A stretch of 64,000 nucleotides of DNA from Flavobacterium sp. Lineage in GTDB: Bacteria; Bacteroidota; Bacteroidia; Flavobacteriales; Flavobacteriaceae. Each line of letters opens with the position of its first letter. The first letter of the stretch is position 1. This document shows, piece by piece, positions 38,128 to 49,205 of this stretch. A program made the translations under genes and the position numbers. The notes under the pieces were generated by a model. It did no database searches. It saw only the letters and a program-made list of their open reading frames with translations, and was not told the DNA's origin. Location: positions 62,001 through 126,000 of the forward strand of contig NZ_JAIXWA010000072.1 of assembly GCF_027482425.1 (NCBI RefSeq), written 5' to 3'.

Positions 38128-39285
38128 TTACGAATGTTTGTGAATGAGACGCGTAAGTTTTATCGACAAATCGGTGAGCACGATTTTGGCATTTCCATTT
38201 CGTTCGATTAAATAGGTCGCTTGTTCAAGTTCATGCGCTATTTCAACAATATTGTTGCCTGTAACAAAGGGCGCAAATTTTTCCAAAGCAAACCCTTGAA
38301 CTTCAGGTTCCATATAAACTAAATCGTTTGCTTGGTAATTGAATACCAAGGCTTGACGAAACATTTCTAGGCAAAATAGTAAAAACCGCTTCTGGGTTTC
38401 ACGACCCAAACCGGCAATTTCTTCACTCCAAGCAATCAAATCATGGATGGCTGTAGCATTTCCTTTGGCTCGAAAAGCGGCTCTCACCCATTGTACAAAC
38501 CATTGTTCAAAGGGAAGATCTTCATCCTCTTTTCGCATTAATTTTAATGCTTTGGCATAATTACCCTGGGCTTGATGGGCAATTTTTTTGGCCGTTGATT
38601 CATCACATGATTCCTGTGAAATCAATGCTTCTTGAATCACAGCATCGGTCAGCGCGTTAAAATGTAATACTTGACACCGTGATCGAATGGTTTGTAAAAC
38701 ATCTTCTTCATGCTCCGCAATTAAAAGAAAAACCGTTTTATCGGTGGGTTCTTCCAACAATTTTAAGAGTTTGTTGGACGCTTCAATATTCATTTTATCA
38801 GCACTCCAAATAATCATCACTTTATAGCCCCCTTCATGCGCTTTTAAGGATAATAAACGAACAATTTCATGCGCATCTTCTACGCGAATAAATCCCTGCT
38901 TGTTTTTTACATCCAGTACAGCATACCAATCAAATAAGGTGCCGTAGGGGTTTTCAGTTACAAACTGCCTCCATTCACGCAAAAAATCTAAACTTTTGGG
39001 TTTTGATTTGACATCATCGGTAGTTACGGTAGGGTAGATAAAATGCAAATCAGGATGCCCCAACTGTTCAAATTTCAACTGACAAGCCGCTCGACTGGAT
39101 TCATTTGAAGTGGATAGCGCCTGACAAATAATGTGTCGTGCATACGCAATCGCCATAGGTAAAATACCACATCCTTCAGGCCCAGTAAAAAGTTGCGCAT
39201 GGGGAATACGACCCGAATCGGCACTTTTAAGTAAATGATTTTTAAGGTGTTCGTGCCCTAAAATTTCTGAAAACAACATAAGCAA
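38128..39285 (-). CDS. holB: DNA polymerase III subunit delta'
   Basis: ILGHEHLKNHLLKSADSGRIPHAQLFTGPEGCG, MNIEASNKLLKLLEEPTDKTVFLLIAE, TIRSRCQ. Confidence 0.92.
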   Translation of the reverse strand: MLMLFSEILGHEHLKNHLLKSADSGRIPHAQLFTGPEGCGILPMAIAYARHIICQALSTSNESSRAACQLKFEQLGHPDLHFIYPTVTTDDVKSKPKSLDFLREWRQFVTENPYGTLFDWYAVLDVKNKQGFIRVEDAHEIVRLLSLKAHEGGYKVMIIWSADKMNIEASNKLLKLLEEPTDKTVFLLIAEHEEDVLQTIRSRCQVLHFNALTDAVIQEALISQESCDESTAKKIAHQAQGNYAKALKLMRKEDEDLPFEQWFVQWVRAAFRAKGNATAIHDLIAWSEEIAGLGRETQKRFLLFCLEMFRQALVFNYQANDLVYMEPEVQGFALEKFAPFVTGNNIVEIAHELEQATYLIERNGNAKIVLTDLSIKLTRLIHKHS

Positions 39286-39494
39286 ATATAACTCAAATCT
39301 CGTTTTCTTCCCTTTTGTTGCCTAAAAAAATACAATATACAAACATAAAAACACCTTGTATGTGTAAGAAATTACAGTAATATAATAATAAAAAGTAATT
39401 TATAACGACAAAAGTATACACTTTATCGATATTTGTATATAATTTTGTCTTGTTGTTTTTCATGTTCAAAAAAGCAACCCCAAAAAAAGTGACC

Positions 39495-41465
39495 ATGGAT
39501 CAATTGTCAACATCCCTAAAAAAAATAATGCTACTTGGCTTTTTGTGCTCAGGTACTTTAGGCTACGCGCAATTGATGGTTCCGTTTAAATCACGTTTTG
39601 AAAAACATTTAAAGGGCGATTTAGTGGTCATTGCGAACAACATCGTAAACCGTAGTGATTTTAACAACCATGCCAACGATGCGTACTACAACCACACCAA
39701 CCAAGCGTTGTTGAACGATGAGTTCTATATGGATTACATTGATATTGACAAAGAAGAAGCTACGTTTTCGTCCAGTAGTGCCGAATTGTATGTAGAAAAT
39801 CCTTCGGGGAAGAAAATTGTTTTTGCGGGATTGTATTGGGCAGCCAACTACAAATATGAAGAAGGAGCCCAAAAAGGTTCAGAAAAGTATATTCCCGTCA
39901 ATCCACAACGCAATGCTTTTACATCCGTCTTGTTGAAACTGCCTGGTTCAAAACAATATACTTCGGTTCAAGGGCAATTATTGTTTGATGGAATCAATTC
40001 CAAAGCAACCCAAGATATGGCTCCTTATGCCGTATTTGCCGATGTTACAAGTTTGGTTCAATCTTTATCCAATCCGTTTGGGGTATATACGGTGGCCAAT
40101 ATCAGAGCAACATTGGGAACGCTTTCAGGAGGTTCTGCGGCAGGATGGTCATTGTTTGTGGTGTATGAAGATGCCTCGTTGTCTGAAAAGTTTATTTCCC
40201 TCAATGATGGGTTTCTTTCGCTGAATCAACAACCGATTGATTTCACCTACATGGGATTCCATACGCCTGCTTCGGGAGAGGTTCGGGTGAAATTAGCCTT
40301 TGCCAATTTAGAAGGCGATAACACTTTAATTGGTGACCAAGTTTTGCTTGGAAATGCCAAAACAGGAAGCTTTTTACCGATTACCGATTCCCGTCGGAAA
40401 CCCAATAATTTTTTCAACAGTAGTATTACCCTAGACGGGCAGTACATGATGAACCGATTTCCCGACAGTAAAAATACACTGGGATATGATACCTGTTTGT
40501 TTTCCATTTTTAATTCCAACAATCAATTGGTGCCCAACGATGCTCGAGAGGCTACGTTGCGATTGTTGTCTTCGGGCGATCAAAGTTTTGTTTATGTTAC
40601 CGGAATGGTCGTCGATTCAGACAATCAACCGAAAGCAATCGAGAAAAAAGGACTCACGCAAATCCCGAATAAAAACGAGTACAAACTCACAGGAACGCAA
40701 AGGACCTTAAAATTTATCCCCGCAAATATTGATTTATTATCCGAAAACAACGCCAAAACAACTTCATCGTTTAACCGTTTTTGCCGTGATCAAGCGGTAG
40801 AAAGTCAGAAATCAACCGACATTCAAATGCTTAAAATATCTGGCGCCGAAGCCGCGTATTATTTGGTTACTGGTATTTTCAAAACGGAAGGCGCTGCCAA
40901 CGAATACTATCGTTTTTTAAAATCTAAGGAGTTTGAACCGGTTGAGTTTACCAATCCGCTCAATCAATACCGTTACATTGCAATTTTAAAAACCCAAAGT
41001 CAAGAACAGGCAGTGATTAAGTTACTCAACAAAATGGAGGGAACGTATAAAGAGTGTATTCAAATTGTGGCTGTGAACAAAAATATTAACCAACTGTATG
41101 CTGACGCCGCTTGGAATATCAAACGCTTGGAAACCTCGAGAGTGACACAACAAGAAGAGGAGTCTGTAAAGATTCAATGGGCCAAGATTCCCAATGAAGA
41201 CCAAGGATATTATATCATTGCCAATGTATTTGCCATTTCAGAGAATACCGATAATTTCATGAACGCCCTTAAAAAGAAAGGATTCCACCCCAAAAAAATG
41301 GTGAATACGCAAAACAAGTTTCAATACGTATACCTTAAAAAAGTTGCCTCCCAACAAGAAGCTCAAATTTGGGTGCAATCGCAAATGAATGGCCAATACC
41401 ACGATAAGCTTTGGGTGCTTTCTGTCAATAATAGTAACGAAACCATTACCGATAATGATCATTAA
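39495..41465 (+). CDS. Secreted adhesin-like protein with C-terminal SPOR-like repeats
   Basis: N-terminal region KKIVFAGLYWAANY...YAVFADVTSLV...YTVANIRAT...GGSAAGWSLFVVYED as in flavobacterial surface adhesins; two ~80-aa SPOR-like units at the C-terminus. Confidence 0.6.
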   Translation: MDQLSTSLKKIMLLGFLCSGTLGYAQLMVPFKSRFEKHLKGDLVVIANNIVNRSDFNNHANDAYYNHTNQALLNDEFYMDYIDIDKEEATFSSSSAELYVENPSGKKIVFAGLYWAANYKYEEGAQKGSEKYIPVNPQRNAFTSVLLKLPGSKQYTSVQGQLLFDGINSKATQDMAPYAVFADVTSLVQSLSNPFGVYTVANIRATLGTLSGGSAAGWSLFVVYEDASLSEKFISLNDGFLSLNQQPIDFTYMGFHTPASGEVRVKLAFANLEGDNTLIGDQVLLGNAKTGSFLPITDSRRKPNNFFNSSITLDGQYMMNRFPDSKNTLGYDTCLFSIFNSNNQLVPNDAREATLRLLSSGDQSFVYVTGMVVDSDNQPKAIEKKGLTQIPNKNEYKLTGTQRTLKFIPANIDLLSENNAKTTSSFNRFCRDQAVESQKSTDIQMLKISGAEAAYYLVTGIFKTEGAANEYYRFLKSKEFEPVEFTNPLNQYRYIAILKTQSQEQAVIKLLNKMEGTYKECIQIVAVNKNINQLYADAAWNIKRLETSRVTQQEEESVKIQWAKIPNEDQGYYIIANVFAISENTDNFMNALKKKGFHPKKMVNTQNKFQYVYLKKVASQQEAQIWVQSQMNGQYHDKLWVLSVNNSNETITDNDH

Positions 41466-41685
41466 TTTTATTCTCTTCGGCTCGGTGCTTTCGATTAAAA
41501 ATCGCCGTAACATGTTCCCCGAAATGTTTAAAAAAGTTCGGGAAAAAGTACGGTTTTAAGTCTATCGTAACCCTTCTTTTTATCCGATGAAAAGCGTTAA
41601 AAAATCGACCAATGCTTTTTGTCCTTTCCCCAACACGTTTATTTCGTTATATTTGCCACAAAATTTCTAAGTGTAGCATAAGCTG

Positions 41686-42873
41686 ATGAAAACAATTAAC
41701 GACTTCAATTTTCAGGGAAAAAAAGCTTTAATCCGGGTAGATTTTAATGTTCCTTTGGACAAACAATTTAACGTAACAGATACCAATCGTATCGAGGCGG
41801 CGCAACCCACCATTGCCAAAATTTTAGCCGATGGCGGTAGTGTGATTTTAATGTCGCATTTGGGACGACCTAAAGGAAAAGAAGCGAAATATTCTCTAGA
41901 ACACATTGTAGCGACCACAGCAAAAGTATTAGGTGTTCCTGTGCAATTTGCCTCCGATTGTCGTGGAGCTATTGCGCAACAAGCGGCCGCTCAACTTCAA
42001 CCCGGACAAGTGTTATTGTTGGAAAATTTACGTTTTTACCCAGAAGAAGAAGCAGGCGACGTTGCTTTTGCTCAAGAATTGGCTTCTCTAGGCGATATTT
42101 TCGTGAATGACGCTTTCGGAACGGCTCACCGCGCCCACGCTTCTACAACCATTATTGCGCAGTTTTTTCCTGAGGCCAAATGTTTCGGTAGCTTGTTGGC
42201 CAAAGAAATTGAGAGTTTAAATCGCGTATTAAAACAATCCGTAAAACCCGTAACTGCCGTCTTAGGAGGTTCAAAAGTTTCCTCTAAAATTACAGTTATT
42301 GAAAATATTTTAGACAAAGTCGACCACATGATCATAGGCGGTGGGATGACCTTCACCTTTATCAAAGCGCTTGGTGGAAACGTAGGCGATTCTATTTGTG
42401 AAATGGACAAACTCGATTTAGCGCTCGAAATTTTACACCAAGCGAAAATCAAAAATGTACACATTCATCTTCCCGTTGATGTGGTAGCGGCCAATGCATT
42501 TGCCAATGATGCTGCAACTCAAATTGTAGACGTTCGTCAAATTCCCGAAGGATGGCAAGGTTTGGACGCCGGACCGAAGTCGTTGGAGAATTTTAAATCC
42601 ATCATCATGCAATCCAAAACAATATTGTGGAACGGTCCCCTAGGCGTTTTTGAAATGGAAAACTTTGCAAAAGGAACGATATCCTTGGGGGAATTTATTG
42701 CTGAATCGACGGCTCAAGGCGCTTTCTCACTCGTGGGAGGCGGAGATTCTGTGGCGGCCGTGAAGCAGTTTGGTTTGGAACCCAAAATGAGCTATGTATC
42801 CACTGGTGGCGGTGCTATGTTGGAAATGTTGGAGGGCAGAACCCTTCCAGGAATTCAAGCGATTTTGGACTAA
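41686..42873 (+). CDS. pgk: Phosphoglycerate kinase
   Basis: [74 protein letters not shown]. Confidence 0.97.
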   Translation: MKTINDFNFQGKKALIRVDFNVPLDKQFNVTDTNRIEAAQPTIAKILADGGSVILMSHLGRPKGKEAKYSLEHIVATTAKVLGVPVQFASDCRGAIAQQAAAQLQPGQVLLLENLRFYPEEEAGDVAFAQELASLGDIFVNDAFGTAHRAHASTTIIAQFFPEAKCFGSLLAKEIESLNRVLKQSVKPVTAVLGGSKVSSKITVIENILDKVDHMIIGGGMTFTFIKALGGNVGDSICEMDKLDLALEILHQAKIKNVHIHLPVDVVAANAFANDAATQIVDVRQIPEGWQGLDAGPKSLENFKSIIMQSKTILWNGPLGVFEMENFAKGTISLGEFIAESTAQGAFSLVGGGDSVAAVKQFGLEPKMSYVSTGGGAMLEMLEGRTLPGIQAILD

Positions 42874-42972
42874 ATACCTGATTTTAACAATAAATAAGTA
42901 AATATTAACGTTATACGGTTTAGTTTTGCAAAACCTTAAGAGGTTGATAAATACACTATTAAAATTGATTTC

Positions 42973-45288
42973 ATGACTTTAAAAAACCGAATAGCAACGC
43001 TTTTCTTTTGTGCTTCTGCCAGTATTTTTGCGCAAGAAACACAGGCGCCTCAAGCCAAACAAGATAGCGTTGTAAAACAAGAAATTAAAGTTTCCTTTCT
43101 CGATTCGATTAAAGCAACCTTTGTTCATGACGAAATGGCTTCCTGCATCGACAGCATGTGGATGAAAGAATTAACGTCATTGGATTTATACAACACCATG
43201 TTGGAAGATATCAAAACGGTTGATATTGACCAACCGGTGGATTATGAGTTGCCAACGGAGTTGCTGAAAGAGCGTCTTCGTCGTTTGGATGAAAAATCAC
43301 CCTTCAATATTGAGTATAATCCTGGCCTTGAAAATATCATCAAGTCTTTTTTGAAAAACAGAAAAAAGCACTTTGAACGGTTGATGGGCGTTTCTCAATT
43401 TTACTTCCCCATTTTTGAAGAAGAATTGGCGAAAAACAATATTCCTCTCGAAATTAAATACTTAGCTATTGTAGAATCTGCGTTAAATCCGTTGGCGGTT
43501 TCTCGTGTAGGGGCTACAGGGTTGTGGCAGTTTATGTACCAAACCGGAAAGCAATACGGCTTGTCGATTACTACTTATGTAGACGAACGAAGTGATTCAA
43601 TGAAAGCGAGTAAAGCCGCATCGCAATACATGAAAAACATGTATCAAATTTTTGGCGATTGGGATTTGGTCCTGGCGTCGTACAATTCAGGCCCAGGAAA
43701 TGTTGCTAAAGCAATCCGTCGCTCGGGAGGGCAGCAAAATTATTGGAACATTCGTAAACATTTACCCAAAGAAACGCAAGGCTATGTTCCTGCATTTTTG
43801 GCCACTATGTATATTTTTGAATACCACAAAGAACATGGCATCACACCAAGTAAAGCAATTGCCAATCACTTTGCTACTGACACCATCCAGATTAAGCACC
43901 ACATGACGTTTAAGCAAATTTCGGATTTGTTGGATATTCCTGTCAATGAAATTTCGTTTTACAATCCTTCCTACAAACGCAAAGAAGTTCCTGCCATTAC
44001 TGGAGAAACGCATTACTTACGTTTGCCTAAAGACAAAATAGCGCTCTTTACTTCCAATGAAGAAAAAGTGTATGCCTATGTGAAATATGAGGAAAGCAAA
44101 CGCGAGAAACCTTTTGAACGTTTACAACCACAGCGGGCCAAAGACACAAGCGCCATTGCTGCTTTAAACCGTGATTTTATTGCCCGAACACGATACCACA
44201 AAGTGCGTCGCGGCGATAATCTCACCGAAATTGCAGCCAAATATGACGTAACCGTTACCGACATCAAACGATGGAACCATTTAAAAAGCAATCGTGCACC
44301 TTTGGGACGAAACTTAAAAATTAAGATGCCGGAGGAGATTATCGTGAAGAATGTGAAAAACGAAGCGGTGAAAGATTCCACTCAAAAAGCCGTTGCCGTT
44401 CAAAACAACACCGCTGAGCCTAAGTATACCCTCACCTACAAAACCGAAAAAGTGGTAGTCAACAAAGACGTTATCAAATACCACAAAGTGAAGAGTGGTG
44501 ATGTTTTGGGGGAAATTGCTTCCAAATACGACGTTTCGGTAGCCGACCTTAAAAAATGGAATAAATTACGCGGCACCAACATTGGCATTGGCGATCAGTT
44601 GAAAATTGTAAAAAATGAACGTGTAGTTACTACCGTTCGTAAGGAAGTTAAAGTTCCTGTAACCGAACGCACAGAAGATATTGCAGTACAAGAGAAAGTG
44701 GCAAAAATCGAGAAAATGCGAACCACAGGGATCAAAGATTCTACCCAATTGGTGAACTATTATGTGGTAGCCAAAGGCGATAATCTTTTTGGTATTGCCA
44801 AGAAAAACAATATATCTGTCGATAACTTAAAAGCGTGGAATAATTTGAAAGACAACGCGGTAAAAGTGGGAAGCCAACTCATTATTTCGGGTGAAGTAGC
44901 CGAAGTTCCAGTGGATGAAACACCCAAAAAAGAGTTCCGTACAGAAGAGTACGTTGTAGCACGTGGGGATAATTTGGGTGCAATTGCCAAAAAACACCGC
45001 ACCACTGTTGATCAGCTAAAAGCGTGGAACGGAATCGCGGATAATAGTATTCAAGTGGGAATGAAATTGGTGGTCCAGAAAACAGAAATCAATAATGAAG
45101 AGACGCAATCGCGTGTGGCATCGTCAAAATCAAAATCAAAAGAGAAATTGTATCATGTACGCAAAGGGGATTCGTTATTCAGCATTTCTCAAAAATTCCC
45201 AGGCGTAACCATTGCCGATATCAAACGTTGGAACAACATCAAAGGCGAAAGTTTACGCCCCGGAATGAAGTTAAAAATCAACGGATAA
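42973..45288 (+). CDS. MltD-like lytic transglycosylase with five C-terminal LysM domains
   Basis: SLT motif IKYLAIVESALNPLAVSRVGATGLWQFMYQTGKQYGL; five LysM units (YHKVRRGDNL, YHKVKSGDVL, YYVVAKGDNL, YVVARGDNL, LYHVRKGDSL). Confidence 0.93.
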   Translation: MTLKNRIATLFFCASASIFAQETQAPQAKQDSVVKQEIKVSFLDSIKATFVHDEMASCIDSMWMKELTSLDLYNTMLEDIKTVDIDQPVDYELPTELLKERLRRLDEKSPFNIEYNPGLENIIKSFLKNRKKHFERLMGVSQFYFPIFEEELAKNNIPLEIKYLAIVESALNPLAVSRVGATGLWQFMYQTGKQYGLSITTYVDERSDSMKASKAASQYMKNMYQIFGDWDLVLASYNSGPGNVAKAIRRSGGQQNYWNIRKHLPKETQGYVPAFLATMYIFEYHKEHGITPSKAIANHFATDTIQIKHHMTFKQISDLLDIPVNEISFYNPSYKRKEVPAITGETHYLRLPKDKIALFTSNEEKVYAYVKYEESKREKPFERLQPQRAKDTSAIAALNRDFIARTRYHKVRRGDNLTEIAAKYDVTVTDIKRWNHLKSNRAPLGRNLKIKMPEEIIVKNVKNEAVKDSTQKAVAVQNNTAEPKYTLTYKTEKVVVNKDVIKYHKVKSGDVLGEIASKYDVSVADLKKWNKLRGTNIGIGDQLKIVKNERVVTTVRKEVKVPVTERTEDIAVQEKVAKIEKMRTTGIKDSTQLVNYYVVAKGDNLFGIAKKNNISVDNLKAWNNLKDNAVKVGSQLIISGEVAEVPVDETPKKEFRTEEYVVARGDNLGAIAKKHRTTVDQLKAWNGIADNSIQVGMKLVVQKTEINNEETQSRVASSKSKSKEKLYHVRKGDSLFSISQKFPGVTIADIKRWNNIKGESLRPGMKLKING

Positions 45289-45327
45289 ATTTAAAATCTT
45301 ACTACCTTTGGGGCTTTATTTCACACT

Positions 45328-46308
45328 ATGAATAAAGCCCTTTTTTTTGGTTTTTTGGTTTCCTTGTTAGGCGTGTCGTGTACAGGAAAGCAATCCAAAA
45401 ATGTTGCTGCAACAGTCACTAAGCCCAATCAAGTTTCGGTTTTAATTGACGACCAACTTTGGAATGGTGAAGTGGGCGACACCCTACGCAACAAACTCGC
45501 GACTCCGTTTTTGGGATTGCCCCAAGAGGAGCCGGTACTCACGTTGAATCAGTATCCCGTCAAATTATTGGAAGGGTTTACCTCCAACAGCCGCAATATT
45601 ATTATCATCAAACGCGAGCCTAAGAGTCAGTTTCGGATAGAAGAAAATGAATACGTTAATCCGCAAATGGTGGTTCATATTTCCGGGCGAACGGTGCAAG
45701 AGCTGCTGGATTCCATTCAAAAAAATGATTCCCTAATCATTCAACGCATCAAAACCTCCGAAGTTCGGGTATACCAACAAGCCTTAAAAAACGATACCCT
45801 TCAAAATTTAACGCCGTTGCAAGAACGTTTTGGCATTACCATGGACGTGCCCGCGCGCTACAAAATGGTGATGAGTGGCAAACGTTTTTTTTGGTTAAAA
45901 AAAGAGATTACTAGCGGCAATTTAAGTTTGATCGTCTACCAATTGCCTTTATCCAAATTCAAATCGTCCAAAATCAGCACCCGTCGTATCATCAAAATTC
46001 GCGATTCCATTGGCCGCATTTATATTCATGGGGCTGTGCCGCGAACGTATATGATGACCGAAAAAGCGTTTACGCCCTACCAATTTGAAACCGAAGTAGC
46101 TGGGGTAAAAGCGATTGAAACCCGAGGAAGTTGGGAGTTGTCGCGCGAATTTATGGGCGGTCCGTTTTTGAATTATGCACTTATTGATAAGGCCAACAAC
46201 CGCGTGGTGTTTATCGAAGGATTTTGTTATGCCCCCTCCAAAAAGAAACGCGACTTGATGTTTGAACTCGAGGCCATTATTCGTTCCACCCGATTTGTAA
46301 AAAAGTAG
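45328..46308 (+). CDS. DUF4837-like lipoprotein
   Basis: Lipobox LLGVSC; IDDQLWNGEVGDTLRNKLATPFLGLPQEEPVLTLNQYP. Confidence 0.75.
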   Translation: MNKALFFGFLVSLLGVSCTGKQSKNVAATVTKPNQVSVLIDDQLWNGEVGDTLRNKLATPFLGLPQEEPVLTLNQYPVKLLEGFTSNSRNIIIIKREPKSQFRIEENEYVNPQMVVHISGRTVQELLDSIQKNDSLIIQRIKTSEVRVYQQALKNDTLQNLTPLQERFGITMDVPARYKMVMSGKRFFWLKKEITSGNLSLIVYQLPLSKFKSSKISTRRIIKIRDSIGRIYIHGAVPRTYMMTEKAFTPYQFETEVAGVKAIETRGSWELSREFMGGPFLNYALIDKANNRVVFIEGFCYAPSKKKRDLMFELEAIIRSTRFVKK

Positions 46309-46309
46309 T

Positions 46310-46756
46310 ATGGCATTAGCATTTAAAATAAAGCGATTTAACAAACTTTCTTTAGACGAACTATATGAATCTCTAAAACTCCGCTCTATTGTCTTTGTCG
46401 TCGAGCAAAATTGCGTCTATTTGGATATTGACAGCAAAGATCAAAAAGCATGGCATGTTTTAGGCTACGAAGGCGACACGTTGGTGGCCTATGCGCGGTT
46501 GTTTGCGCCAGGCGATTATTTTACCGAATCTTCGATTGGTCGTGTAGTGGTGCATCCTGACTTTCGGGGTATTCAAGCGGGACATGCTTTGATGAAAGCA
46601 GCTATGGCGGCGCTATATGATTTGATGGGGCCGCAACCCATTACGATTTCGGCCCAGTGCTATCTCGAGAAATTTTATGAATCGCACGGATTTGAAAGCA
46701 TCAGCGAGCCGTATCTCGAAGACGATATTCCCCATGTGCGTATGCGCAAAAACTAA
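46310..46756 (+). CDS. GNAT family N-acetyltransferase (ElaA-like)
   Basis: ELYESLKLRSIVFVVEQNCVYLDIDSKDQKAWHVLGYEGD..., IGRVVVHPDFRGIQAGHALM. Confidence 0.9.
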   Translation: MALAFKIKRFNKLSLDELYESLKLRSIVFVVEQNCVYLDIDSKDQKAWHVLGYEGDTLVAYARLFAPGDYFTESSIGRVVVHPDFRGIQAGHALMKAAMAALYDLMGPQPITISAQCYLEKFYESHGFESISEPYLEDDIPHVRMRKN

Positions 46757-47571
46757 ATTTTGGTAATCACGAGTTCCACTCTACGGTCATACTGAGGGTC
46801 TTTGCCCAACGGCTTGGTGTTTCCGTAGCCTTTGAAGGTCATACGATTTTTAGGCACGCGCCGAAAAACCAAATATTTGTATACCGCCATGGCTCGATTT
46901 TCAGAGAGTTTTCGTTTGCGGGTATCTTTGTCAATGGCTTCTTTTTGATTGGGCGGTGTACAGCACACATGGCCTTGAATTTCAAATTGTAAATTGCTAT
47001 ACCGCAACGTCAACAAAGCCACTTTATCCAATTCTTGTTTGGCTTTCGAAGTCAATCGGCTGCTTCCCTTTTCAAACAAAATATTATCCAAAATGATGTG
47101 ATCGCCTACCACATGGTTTTTTTGCAAAATATTGTAATACCCTGGTAATACGAGTTTGGGCAACTCTCGTAGGTTGATTACGATGTCCACTCGTCGGTTT
47201 TTGGAACGTTTCTCAGGTAAATTAGCTACGATATCATCATCGATCAATACCTTTCCTTTACCTTCAATGGTCACAATAATCTTGTTGGTAATCCCGTTTT
47301 CGACCAATTTGGTTTGAATCGTTCCAGCACGTTTGTTAGAGAGTTTAAAATTGTAATCTTCTTTTCCCACATCGTCGGTATACCCAAAAATTTGGATGGA
47401 TTCAATGCGTGTCGAATCGGTTCCTTTAACAAAAGCCACCATATCCTTTACTTGCTTATCATTGACCTCGGCTTTGTCAAAATCAAAATACACCGAATGC
47501 ACAATTTCTTCTTGCGCCAATCCTTTTCCCCAAGAAAAAAAGAGCAATAAGACTAAATAACGAGTCATCAT
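46753..47571 (-). CDS. OmpA family protein
   Basis: IQIFGYTDDVGKEDYNFKLSNKRA, NRRVDIVINL, ENRAMAVYKYLVFRRVPKNRMTFKGYGNTKPLGKDPQYDRRVELVI. Confidence 0.88.
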   Translation of the reverse strand: MMTRYLVLLLFFSWGKGLAQEEIVHSVYFDFDKAEVNDKQVKDMVAFVKGTDSTRIESIQIFGYTDDVGKEDYNFKLSNKRAGTIQTKLVENGITNKIIVTIEGKGKVLIDDDIVANLPEKRSKNRRVDIVINLRELPKLVLPGYYNILQKNHVVGDHIILDNILFEKGSSRLTSKAKQELDKVALLTLRYSNLQFEIQGHVCCTPPNQKEAIDKDTRKRKLSENRAMAVYKYLVFRRVPKNRMTFKGYGNTKPLGKDPQYDRRVELVITKI

Positions 47572-49205
47572 TGTAATATTTTTTGATATTCCGAAGGATT
47601 AGCGAGCAATTGGGTAGCGCGTGCAATTTCACTGTTGTTTTTCACATAGTATTGGTACAACCCTTCTTTGTATTGGTAACGGCGAATCAATTCGTCTAAA
47701 ATCAACCGTTTGATTTCTTTTCGGTGTTTATCGAGCAAGGCTTCTTCACTTTTTTGCAAAGCGGCAAATAAGACATCGTATTGGGCTTTGATTGATTCGT
47801 CGATTTTCTCTTTTTTAGCTTTCTCCAACGTCGCTTTTAGGGCCAATTCGGTTTCGGTATCAAAGCTAATTTTCTCTTTTTTCAAAAACGCTTTAAAGTC
47901 GACATAATCGGCATCTGTGAGCGCAGGAATAGCATTTCCCACGTTGGGATTACGGTAATAATACGCCGTGGCATAGTTGAAAATGGCATCATTTTTTTGT
48001 AAAACCTCGGCAATGGTGCTCATTTTGGTTTCCTCCATTTCAATATCGGGTTGGATACCCCCGCCATCATACACGGTACGTCCCTTTTTGGTTTTAAACG
48101 CATTGTATTTTTCGGCTTTTTGTGCTTTCCCATCTTTGTCTTTACGACCGTAATCCAACGCTTGAATACAGCGTCCCGAAGGCGTGTAATAGCGTGAAAT
48201 GGTCACTTTCACTTGGGTTCCATAGGTCATATCCAACGGACGTTGCACCAATCCTTTTCCAAAACTACGACTGCCAATAACCACCGCACGGTCCAAATCT
48301 TGTAGGGCACCCGAAACAATTTCAGAAGCCGAGGCACTTTTTCCATCGACAATAATCGCCAAGGGAATGGAAAGATCTACGGGTTCCCGCGTGGTTTTGT
48401 AGGTCGCGTTGTATTTCTCGTTTTTCGATTTGGTGGTCACAATGGTTTCGCCTTTGGGGACAAACAAACTGCAAATATTGACCGCTTCATTCAACAATCC
48501 CCCGGGGTTGCCGCGCAAGTCTAGAATAATTCGCTCAGCGCCTTGGGCTTTCAATTTCTCCAGCGCTTCTTTGGTTTCCGTTGTGGTTTTGCGGTTAAAT
48601 GCCGATAACACGATATAACCCGTTTTGGCATCGACCATCCCAAAGTAGGGCACGGCGTTGATTTCGACTTCATCCAATACAATCGTGGTCTCCATGGTTT
48701 TTCCTTGGCGCAGATATTTGACAGCCACTTTTGTGTTTTTGGCGCCTTTCAACAACTGCGAAGCATCGTCTTTAAAGTCGGCCAACAACACATCGCCAAT
48801 TTGAATAATAGCATCCCCCGCTTTGAGTCCCGCTTTATCGGCGGGATAGCCTTTGTAGGGCTCCTTGATGATTAACTTATCTTCTTTGCGCGAAATCATT
48901 GCCCCAATACCCGTGTATTCTCCGGTATTGTTGATTTTGAACTTCACCACATCTTGTTCGTTGAAATAGTTGGTATACGGATCCAAATCGGCCAACATGC
49001 TTTTGATGGCTTTGTCCATTAACTCGGCGGGATTGACCTCATCCACATAGTTTTGGTTGACCGTTTTAAACAGTGTAGTAAAGATTTCAATCTGTTTGGC
49101 AATTTCAAAAAAATCGTCTTTAAAACTGCTGCCCACAAACAACATACCGGCAGCAACAACGGGCAGGACATACCTTTTTTTATACTTTTTAAACATCTTT
49201 TTCAT
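47568..49205 (-). CDS. S41 family C-terminal processing peptidase
   Basis: PDZ and S41 motifs: GLKAGDAIIQIGDVLL, IILDLRGNPGGLLNEAVNI, GKSASASEIVSGALQDLDRAVVIGSRSFGKGLVQ; start assigned to MKKMFKKYKKRYV, overlapping rnpA. Confidence 0.93.
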   Translation of the reverse strand: MKKMFKKYKKRYVLPVVAAGMLFVGSSFKDDFFEIAKQIEIFTTLFKTVNQNYVDEVNPAELMDKAIKSMLADLDPYTNYFNEQDVVKFKINNTGEYTGIGAMISRKEDKLIIKEPYKGYPADKAGLKAGDAIIQIGDVLLADFKDDASQLLKGAKNTKVAVKYLRQGKTMETTIVLDEVEINAVPYFGMVDAKTGYIVLSAFNRKTTTETKEALEKLKAQGAERIILDLRGNPGGLLNEAVNICSLFVPKGETIVTTKSKNEKYNATYKTTREPVDLSIPLAIIVDGKSASASEIVSGALQDLDRAVVIGSRSFGKGLVQRPLDMTYGTQVKVTISRYYTPSGRCIQALDYGRKDKDGKAQKAEKYNAFKTKKGRTVYDGGGIQPDIEMEETKMSTIAEVLQKNDAIFNYATAYYYRNPNVGNAIPALTDADYVDFKAFLKKEKISFDTETELALKATLEKAKKEKIDESIKAQYDVLFAALQKSEEALLDKHRKEIKRLILDELIRRYQYKEGLYQYYVKNNSEIARATQLLANPSEYQKILQ

